7,162 bases of DNA from assembly GCA_027451915.1 (NCBI GenBank), contig DAIDHU010000532.1, forward strand, positions 1 to 7,162. The letters are read 5' to 3'. Made by a program: the position numbers and the translations under genes. Positions 1 to 6,100 of the stretch are shown here, piece after piece; positions within the stretch are counted from its first letter, which is position 1; each line of letters opens with the position of its first letter. The stretch is from Thiomonas sp. (GTDB lineage Bacteria; Pseudomonadota; Gammaproteobacteria; Burkholderiales; Burkholderiaceae_C). A model generated the notes under the pieces. The model was not told where the DNA came from, did not search any database, and was given only the letters and a program-made list of their open reading frames with translations.

Positions 1-894
1 CTGGACGAATACCTGCACAGCGGGCGCAAGATCGATGCCTTCGTGCTGCGTGACCTGCACGAGCGCCACCTCGCCGTGGATCGTTCGACCCCGCTGCGCA
101 GCGTGGGCAACGACCTGCAGCAGTTGCTCGGCGAGTTGACCGAGAACATCGAGGAGGCGGGGCGCGGCGCGGAGGAGTTCGGCCAGGCGCTGGACACGAC
201 CCTCGGGCATCTGGGCAACGACGCCGACGCGCAAAGCCTGCGCATCATCGCCTCGGGGCTCGTGGTGGCCACGCAGCGCGCCCGGCAGCGCAACGAGCAC
301 CTGCAGCAGCGCCTGCAGGTCACGCTGGCCGAGAGCGAGAAGCTCAAGCTGGAGCTGGAGCGCCATCGGCGCGAGGCGCTGATCGACCCGCTCACGGGCC
401 TGTGGAACCGGCGCGCCATGGACAACGAGCTCGACGAGCTGATGGCGGTGGAGCCGGACGCCCCGCTGAGCCTGCTGATGCTGGATATCGATCACTTCAA
501 GCGCATCAACGACACCCACGGCCATGCCCTGGGCGATGCGGTGTTGCGCCATGTCGCGGAAGCGATCCGCAAGTGCCTGCGAAGCGAGGACCACGCGGTG
601 CGCTATGGCGGCGAGGAGTTCCTGGTGCTGTTGCCGCGCACCTCCCTGCTGGAGGCTGCGCAGGTGGCGGAGAACATCCGCTCGCGCGTGGCCTCGCTGC
701 GGCTTCGCCGGCGCAGTGACAACCTGGTGCTGGAGCCTTTCACCGTGTCCCTGGGCGTGGCCAGCCGCAAGCCCGGCGACACGCGCGACACCCTCCTGCG
801 CCGCACCGATCGCGCGCTGTACCGCTCCAAGGACGCGGGGCGCAACCGGGTGAGCCTGGACGCGGACCACGGGCACGCGCCCGGGCACGCCTGA
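1..894 (+). CDS. GGDEF diguanylate cyclase, soluble, 5'-truncated by the window edge
   Basis: Predicted cytoplasmic diguanylate cyclase that condenses two GTP to c-di-GMP. The frame is open from base 1 (visible residues L-D-E-Y-L-H...), so the GTG at 43 is probably internal and the true start lies upstream. Counting base 1 as residue 1, residues 1-93 are a helical region with no TM segment that I do not recognise. Residues about 95-126 are charged and heptad-like, a probable coiled coil suited to dimerisation. Residues about 124-289 are a full GGDEF domain: DPLTGLWNRR at its start, metal-binding LDID (161-164) followed by HFKRIND, active-site GGEEF (203-207), and an RSED motif (194-197) five residues before it, which fits the RxxD product-inhibition I-site. 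Catalytic residues look intact. The C-terminal tail is short and contains a small GHAPGHA repeat. The gene converges on the exporter gene, 34 bp away. The upstream signal input is unknown. Confidence 0.93.
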   Translation: MDEYLHSGRKIDAFVLRDLHERHLAVDRSTPLRSVGNDLQQLLGELTENIEEAGRGAEEFGQALDTTLGHLGNDADAQSLRIIASGLVVATQRARQRNEHLQQRLQVTLAESEKLKLELERHRREALIDPLTGLWNRRAMDNELDELMAVEPDAPLSLLMLDIDHFKRINDTHGHALGDAVLRHVAEAIRKCLRSEDHAVRYGGEEFLVLLPRTSLLEAAQVAENIRSRVASLRLRRRSDNLVLEPFTVSLGVASRKPGDTRDTLLRRTDRALYRSKDAGRNRVSLDADHGHAPGHA

Positions 895-928
895 GCGCCG
901 CCTGCGGCCCGCGCCCGCGCGCGAGCTT

Positions 929-2539
929 TCAGTGCGCCCCCGCGGCCTCGCTGCCGCCGGCGACTGGCGCGCTGGGCCGGACCAGCCAGACCATCACGAT
1001 CATGGCGACGAACAGCCACGCGCTGAGCCGGAACATCTCGTCCACGGAGATGGTCGAGGCCTGCACGTCGATGAGACGGTTGAGCACTCCCAGCGCCTGC
1101 TGGTGGCTCAGCCCGCCCGCTTCCAGCATGCGCAGCACGGCCGAGGATCGGGGGCTGCCTTCGTAGATGTGCTGAGCGAGCTGGGCGTGGTGCAGGCTGG
1201 AGCGGTTGTCCCACAGCGTGGTGTAGATCGAGGCCCCGAAGGAGCCCGCCGTGATGCGGGCGAAATTCGACAGCCCCGCGGCCGAGGCCACGCGCTGCTG
1301 GGGCAGGCCGCCCAGGATGATGCCCAGCAGGGGAATGAAAAAGGTCGCCGTGGCCACGCCCTGGACCACCGTGGGCAGCGAATAGTCCCAGTAGGTGTCC
1401 GCGGTCGTGAACCGTGAGCGCATCCAGAACACCACCGCGAACACCAGGAAGGAAAAGGAGGTGAGCCAGCGGGTGTCGATGCGGCTGGCATAGCGACCCA
1501 CGAAGGGCATAAACAGCAGCGCGAACAGACCCACCCAGGCCAGCACCCCACCGGCCTCGGTGGCGGTGTAGCCGATGTACTCCTGCAGCCACAGCGGCAG
1601 CAGCACCAGCGAGCCGAAATACATGCCGTAGGCCAGCGAAAGCATGATCGTGCCCAGGGTGAAGTTGGGCAGGGCGAACAGCTTGAGGTCGACCACGGGG
1701 TGTCGATCGTTGAGTTCCCAGATCAGGAACAGCACGAAACCCACCACCGCGGCCACGGCCAGGGCGACGATGAAGGTGGAGCCGAACCAGTCCAGCTCCT
1801 CGCCCTTGTCGAGCATCACCTGCAGGGAGCCGACCCAGATGACCAGCAGGGCCAGCCCGGTCCAGTCGATGGGCAGCTTGCGGGTGGGCGTCTCCCGCGA
1901 ACCGTAGATGGCCAGGGTGATCAGGCTGCACACCAGGCCCACGGGCACGTTGATGTAGAAAATCCAGGGCCAGGAGATGTTGTCGGTGATCCAGCCTCCG
2001 AGCAGGGGGCCCGCGATGGGGGCCACCAGCGTGGTCATCGACCACATCGCCAGGGCCATGCCGGCGCGCTCGCGCCGGTAGCTCGACAGCAGCAGGGTTT
2101 GCGACAGCGGAATCATGGGCCCCGCCGAGGCGCCCTGCAGGACCCGGAACAGGATCAGCACCGGCAGGCTGGGCGCCTGACCGCAAAGAAAGGAGAACAG
2201 CGTGAACAGGGCGATGCTGGCCAGGAAGGTGCGCACGGCGCCGAAGCGCTGGGTGAGAAAGCCGGTCAGGGGCACCGCGATGGCGTTGGCCACGCCGAAG
2301 GAGGTGATCACCCAGGTGCCTTGCGAGGAGCTCACGCCCATGTCGCCCGCGATGGCCGGGATGGACACGTTGGCGATCGAAGTGTCCAGCACGTTCATGA
2401 ACGTGGCCAGGCTGAGCGCGATGGTGCCTGCCACCAGCGTGGTGCCCGTCAACGGCCGCTGATGCGCGGGAACGGCGGGCGCGGCCTTGGAGGCCGGGGG
2501 GTCGGAATTCATCGAAACGTCGGGAAGTTCATATCGCAT
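929..2539 (-). CDS. emrB: EmrB-type multidrug exporter (MFS, DHA2 family, 14 TM)
   Basis: Inner-membrane proton-driven drug exporter of the major facilitator superfamily, DHA2 (EmrB/QacA) family; 536 aa, close to the roughly 510 aa of E. coli EmrB. Visible marks: TM1 with the LDTSIANVSIP motif (51-61), then SQGTWVITSFGVANAIAVPL (72-91), almost as in EmrB; motif A GFLTQRFGAVR (93-103); motif B with R132 in RVLQG; motif C in TM5, GPLLGGWI (177-184), typical of antiporters; NVPVG (197-201); and hydrophobic segments continuing to about residue 520. The C-terminus ends in GAH, as in E. coli EmrB. The ATG at 2539 is preferred because GAGAAG lies five bases before it; the ATG at 2512 (residue 10) has no such site. 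EmrB normally works with a periplasmic adaptor EmrA (HlyD family) and an outer-membrane channel, but neither is in this window: marR is divergent upstream and a convergent gene lies downstream. The substrate cannot be told from sequence. Confidence 0.95.
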   Translation of the reverse strand: MRYELPDVSMNSDPPASKAAPAVPAHQRPLTGTTLVAGTIALSLATFMNVLDTSIANVSIPAIAGDMGVSSSQGTWVITSFGVANAIAVPLTGFLTQRFGAVRTFLASIALFTLFSFLCGQAPSLPVLILFRVLQGASAGPMIPLSQTLLLSSYRRERAGMALAMWSMTTLVAPIAGPLLGGWITDNISWPWIFYINVPVGLVCSLITLAIYGSRETPTRKLPIDWTGLALLVIWVGSLQVMLDKGEELDWFGSTFIVALAVAAVVGFVLFLIWELNDRHPVVDLKLFALPNFTLGTIMLSLAYGMYFGSLVLLPLWLQEYIGYTATEAGGVLAWVGLFALLFMPFVGRYASRIDTRWLTSFSFLVFAVVFWMRSRFTTADTYWDYSLPTVVQGVATATFFIPLLGIILGGLPQQRVASAAGLSNFARITAGSFGASIYTTLWDNRSSLHHAQLAQHIYEGSPRSSAVLRMLEAGGLSHQQALGVLNRLIDVQASTISVDEMFRLSAWLFVAMIVMVWLVRPSAPVAGGSEAAGAH

Positions 2540-2544
2540 GATAT
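2531..2544. promoter_or_regulatory. Candidate MarR operator over the emrB start codon
   Basis: A perfect 5-bp inverted repeat, ATATC-GCAT-GATAT, spans the emrB initiation codon (2537-2539, minus strand) and abuts its ribosome binding site. It is an AT-rich island in very GC-rich DNA and lies at the edge of the divergent marR/emrB spacer, where MarR-family repressors commonly bind short inverted repeats. An extended -10-like string for marR, TG-A-TATCTT (2539-2547, plus strand), overlaps it, but no convincing -35 element is visible. Binding by the neighbouring regulator is inference. Confidence 0.4.
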
Positions 2545-2643
2545 CTTCTCGGCGCAGATTCCGCCGCGCGCGGCAGCACCCTGTGCGCCCCGCTCGCGCC
2601 GCATTTCCAGCCCGTCACGTCCGTCCAGCACGCCACGCCCGCC
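2540..2643. promoter_or_regulatory. Divergent emrB-marR intergenic control region (104 bp)
   Basis: This spacer must hold the promoters of both divergent genes, unless marR or emrB transcription starts inside the other gene. It contains a perfect 12-bp GC palindrome (GCCGCGCGCGGC, 2563-2574), framed by the inverted arms GGCGCA (2551-2556) and TGCGCC (2584-2589). In DNA this GC-rich such palindromes also arise by chance. No strong -35/-10 pair is visible in either direction, and marR has no clear Shine-Dalgarno before its ATG (cacgcccgcc precedes it). Confidence 0.55.
2545..2550 (-). promoter_or_regulatory. Ribosome binding site of emrB
   Basis: Read on the minus strand this is GAGAAG, a purine-rich Shine-Dalgarno-like string five bases before the ATG at 2539. 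It decides the start in favour of 2539 over the in-frame ATG at 2512, which is preceded by pyrimidine-rich sequence. Confidence 0.6.
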
Positions 2644-3165
2644 ATGGATCGCCTGCGCGATTTCGGATTCCTGCTCGCCGAGCTGAGCCGGCGCTACACG
2701 CGCCGCTTCGAGCAGCTCGCGCAAGGCACGGGCCTGACGCTGACCACGTGCAAGGTCCTGGCTTACCTGGAGCGCCACGAAGGCATCCATCAGGCGCGCC
2801 TGGCGGAGCTGGCCTCCATCGATCCGATGGCCCTGGTGCGCCTGCTCGACCGCCTGCAGGCCGCGGGCATCGTGCAGCGGCTTGCCGATCCGCAGGATCG
2901 CCGCGCGCATCGGCTCGTGCTGTGCGAGCCGGCGCGCCCCATCCTGCGGCAGATCCACGAGATCTCGCGCCATGCGCGCCGGCAGGCCTTCGAGGGCATC
3001 GATGCCGGCGAGCGCGAGAGCCTGCTGCGTCTGATGCGCCGCCTGAGCGACAACCTGGACGGGTCGGCGCGGGAGGGCCTCAGGCCTGAAGACGTGCCTT
3101 CGGAGCCTGTCCGGCGGGTTCCGAGATCTCGTCGCCCTCGCCGGCCGCCCCAATGCTCCAGCTGA
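2644..3165 (+). CDS. MarR-family winged-helix transcriptional regulator
   Basis: Predicted dimeric DNA-binding repressor of 173 aa that probably controls the divergent emrB exporter and itself, releasing DNA when a phenolic, drug-like or similar ligand binds. Residues 1-30 form the N-terminal dimerisation helix. Residues about 48-78 are the helix-turn-helix (HQARLAELASIDPMALVRLL, with the recognition helix near 60-75). The wing carries the family signature DPQDRRAHRLVL (82-93), and residues 97-140 are the C-terminal dimerisation helices. ATG 2644 is the first possible start: upstream in frame there is no ATG, GTG or TTG before the stop at 2539-2541. The last 25-30 residues are Arg/Pro-rich (RRVPRSRRPRRPP), extend beyond the usual MarR core of about 140-150 aa, and lie in the 86-bp overlap with the opposite-strand gene, so they may be a disordered by-product of that overlap. 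Cys36 and Cys94 lie in the folded core; a redox role is possible but unsupported. The local pairing resembles E. coli EmrR (MprA) with EmrAB, but the gene order differs. Confidence 0.9.
   Translation: MDRLRDFGFLLAELSRRYTRRFEQLAQGTGLTLTTCKVLAYLERHEGIHQARLAELASIDPMALVRLLDRLQAAGIVQRLADPQDRRAHRLVLCEPARPILRQIHEISRHARRQAFEGIDAGERESLLRLMRRLSDNLDGSAREGLRPEDVPSEPVRRVPRSRRPRRPPQCSS
3080..3165. other. Convergent 86-bp coding overlap of marR and the GGDEF/EAL gene
   Basis: The marR stop (TGA, 3163-3165, plus strand) lies inside the minus-strand gene, whose own stop (TGA, read from 3082-3080) lies inside marR. Both frames are open across the whole overlap. On the minus-strand gene this stretch encodes the last 28 residues, after the zinc-binding motif. 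On marR it encodes the Arg/Pro-rich tail. There is therefore no room for a terminator between the genes, and their mRNAs would be complementary at the 3' ends. Confidence 0.85.
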
Positions 3166-6100
3166 GCTGGTGCAGGGCGCGAACCAGCCGGTCGGAGGTG
3201 CGGTCCAGCGCGCCCGCCGCCAGCTCGGCAAGCGCCCGTTCGGGGCGGCTTGATTCCTCCGCCTCGCGCAACAGTTCGCCGGCCTGGCGGTGGAATTCGG
3301 TGTGCAATTGCTGCGCGCGCAGGAACACGGGGCGCGTGGATGGCCACATGGTGTCGGCATGGCGCCGCATCCAGCGCCCGAGCAGGCAGGCGTCGTCGCG
3401 GCAGACCACGCGCCACTGCAGCGGCGTGCCCTCCCCGCTGAGCCCGCGCACCAGCGCGTCGCGGTATTGCTGGTGCGAGATGATGATGCGCTGCCAGTCC
3501 AGCGGCGCGATATCGCGGCTGTACAGCAGCGCCTGGCGTCCGAGCGCGGTGTCGGGGCTGCCGGCGTCGAGCTCCCAGTGCCACTTGCGCGCCCAGTTCG
3601 CGAAATGCTCCGCCGGCATCGGCCGCGCCAGCGCGTAACCCTGGCCGCGCTCCACCCCCAGGGCCAGCGCCATTTCCACCAGGTCGGGGGTTTCCAGCCC
3701 CTCCATGGTGACCTGCATGTTCAGGCCCTGCGCCATGCGCACCAGCGCACCCACGAAGGCAATGGTCTTCACCGGTTCGTCCTGCGCCTGCTGCACGATG
3801 TGCTGGTCGATTTTCACGGTGTGGAAAGGCAGGCTGCGCATGCGTCGCAGGCTGCTGTAGCCCGAGCCCAGATCGTCCATGATCAGGCGCACGCCCAGGC
3901 TTGAAAGGCTGGCGATGGCCTGGTCGCGGCGCTCGCTGTCGAACTGGTCCTCGTGGCTCTCCAGCAGTTCCAGGTGCAGGCGCGTCGCGTCCACGCGGCT
4001 GTGCTCGAGCGCCTGCGCGATCCATTGCGGGCACTCGGGATCCATCAGCACGCTGGGCGGCAGGTTGAGGCTGGCTCCGAGGTGCAGCCCCTGCGCGTCC
4101 CAGGTGCGCAGCCAGTGCAGGGTCAGCTCCAGGCCCTTGCGGAACAGGATGCGCAGCTCATGGTTGCCGAAGGCTTCCAGGAAGGCGCCCGGCATGAGCA
4201 CCTTGTCCCCGTCCTGCAGCCTGGCCAGCACCTCGACTTCGTCGGCCTGCCCCGTGACCAGGTTGACCAGCGGCTGCACGTGCAGGCGCAGGCCCCCGCC
4301 GTACAGCAGATCGTGCAGGCGGCTGCGGCGCGTGGCGGCGATGGGCTGCTGGGCCGGGCCGCCCAGGGCGCGCTGGAAGGCCGGACCCAGGTGGTGCTGG
4401 GCCGACTCCAGCCACATGCGCATGGCGGGCGCCTCGAACTGGCCCGGATGGCGTCCCAGCAGCGTGATCACCTGATGCACATGTCCGTGGCGATCCAGCA
4501 GCGGGATCGCCGCCACGCTGCGCACGCCGAAGGGCCGGGCGATGTCGGCGAATTCCCGCACCGCGAGTTCATTGGCGTCGGTGGAGATGGCTCCGCTGGT
4601 CCAGGCGCGCTGGGTGGCCCCGGCGCGCTCCAGCGCGCCGCGGCGGAAGTCCAGGTCCAGCCCGGCGTCGCGCAAGGCCTGCAGGTAAGCCTGCGCCTCC
4701 CCGAAACCGAACTCCAGCACGTAGCGGTTGTCGGCGTCGGGGCGCCCGCAGGCCACGCCGCAGATGCCCGGCAAGGCCCCGAGGTGGGCGACGACGCGGC
4801 GCGGCAACTGTCCCGATTGCTCCCAGGCGTCGAGCTGCGTCTCCAGGACCGCCAGATGGGCCTGGCGCTGGTGCTGCACCTCCAGCGCGCCGCGCTGCAT
4901 GGCGTGCAGGTCCAGGCTCAGGCGCTGCTGCAGCAGGGTCTGCAGGCGCACGCGAGCGTCCAGGCGCAGGGGCAGGCGCTGCGTGGCGCGCTGCAGCGCG
5001 GCGCCGTACTGGCTCAGCGTGTCCATCGCCGCGGCGCTGTCCACGCCGATCATCGCGTGCACGCGCCCCAGGCGCAGCGCGGCAAGCTCCTGCTCGTGGC
5101 GCTGCAGCCGCGGCTGCAGCAGGCGCCGCAGATGCCGCTGCTGGTGCTGCTTGAGACCCTGCACCTCCGGGGCGGTGAGCATCGCCAGGATGCGTGCGTT
5201 GGCGCTGTCCGGCGCAAGCTGGCGCCAGTAGGACTCGACGAACTCCTCGTCCACCGCGACCAGCTCGGCCTGCACCTTGTCGAGCAGCTCCGCGGCCGCC
5301 TCGCCGTACGGGTCGAGCTCGTCCTCCTGCGCGTCGTCGACCTGCTCGCCGCTGAGCAGCCACCAGCGCTGACGCCGCGCCTTGGCCGCCTTGGTCGCGT
5401 ACAACGCGCCGTCGGCCTGGCGCAGCAGCGTGTCGGGCTCCTCGCCATGCTCGGGGTACAGCGCCAGGCCCATGCTCATGCCGACCTCGGCCAGCACCCC
5501 GGGGCCGAGCTCGAAGGGCTCCTCGACCGCACGGTGCAGGCGCGCCAGCACGGTGGCCAGCACCTGGCGCGGGTGCGCGGCGTCGAGCTCGTCGAGCACC
5601 AGCACGAATTCATCGCCACCCAGGCGAGCCAGCAGGTCCGATTCGCGCAACTGGGCCTGCAGGCGCGTGCCGAGCTGTTGCAGCAGGCGGTCGCCGGCGG
5701 CGTGTCCGTAGGTGTCGTTGACAGGCTTGAAGTCGTCCAGGTCGAGCACGCCGATGGCCAGCTGGTGCCCGCCGCGGCGCGCGCGCGCCATCGCATGCGG
5801 CAGGTGCTGCTCGAGCGCCAGCCGGTTGGCCAGCCCGGTCAGTGCGTCGTGGCGCGCCAGATGTGCCTGCTCCGACTCGCGCGCCTGCAGCATCTGCTTG
5901 AGGTCGATCTCGGTCAGCGCCTGGCTGATCAGCTCCGCTGTGCGTACCAGCGTGTCCTGCACGATGGCGTCGAGGTCGGCGCTGTCGTTGGCCACCAGCA
6001 CCAGCATCGCCCACAGGCGCCCGGAGCGGCGCAGCGGCAGGGTCATCGCCTCCTGCGTGCAGCCGGCAAGCGCGTAGGCCTGCCAGGGCTGGATGAGCAC

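Noticed and set aside
871..890. Direct repeat GGGCACGC twice near the cyclase stop
   Set aside because: It simply encodes the GHAPGHA tail and is too short to suggest an attachment site or mobile-element boundary.
895..928. Possible bidirectional terminator between the cyclase and emrB genes
   Set aside because: A GCCG-CCTG-CGGC hairpin (897-908) exists, but its stem is only 4 bp and no T-run follows on either strand. GC-rich chance pairing is as likely.
603..2186. Long open frame of 527 codons on the minus strand overlapping the cyclase and emrB genes
   Set aside because: It is a shadow frame: low-complexity Gly/Ala/Arg/Pro/His composition, no recognisable domain, and it covers two well-supported genes.
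1700..2686. Open frame of 328 codons on the plus strand, antisense to emrB and running into marR
   Set aside because: Composition is Gly/His/Gln/Arg-rich without motifs, typical of antisense frames in high-GC genes. It lies opposite the strongly supported EmrB reading.
3075..3105. Short inverted repeats (GGCC-TCA-GGCC; GAAG-N6-CTTC) at the 3' end of the GGDEF/EAL gene
   Set aside because: The stems are only 4 bp, lie inside coding sequence and have no U-tract, so they do not support a terminator.
2509..3360. Open frame of 283 codons on the minus strand antisense to marR
   Set aside because: It has no recognisable motif, and the plus strand here encodes a clear MarR winged helix.
2790..4034. 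Open frame of 414 codons on the minus strand across marR and the EAL region
   Set aside because: A shadow of the real minus-strand gene in another frame; Ala/Gly/Arg/Pro-rich with no domain pattern.
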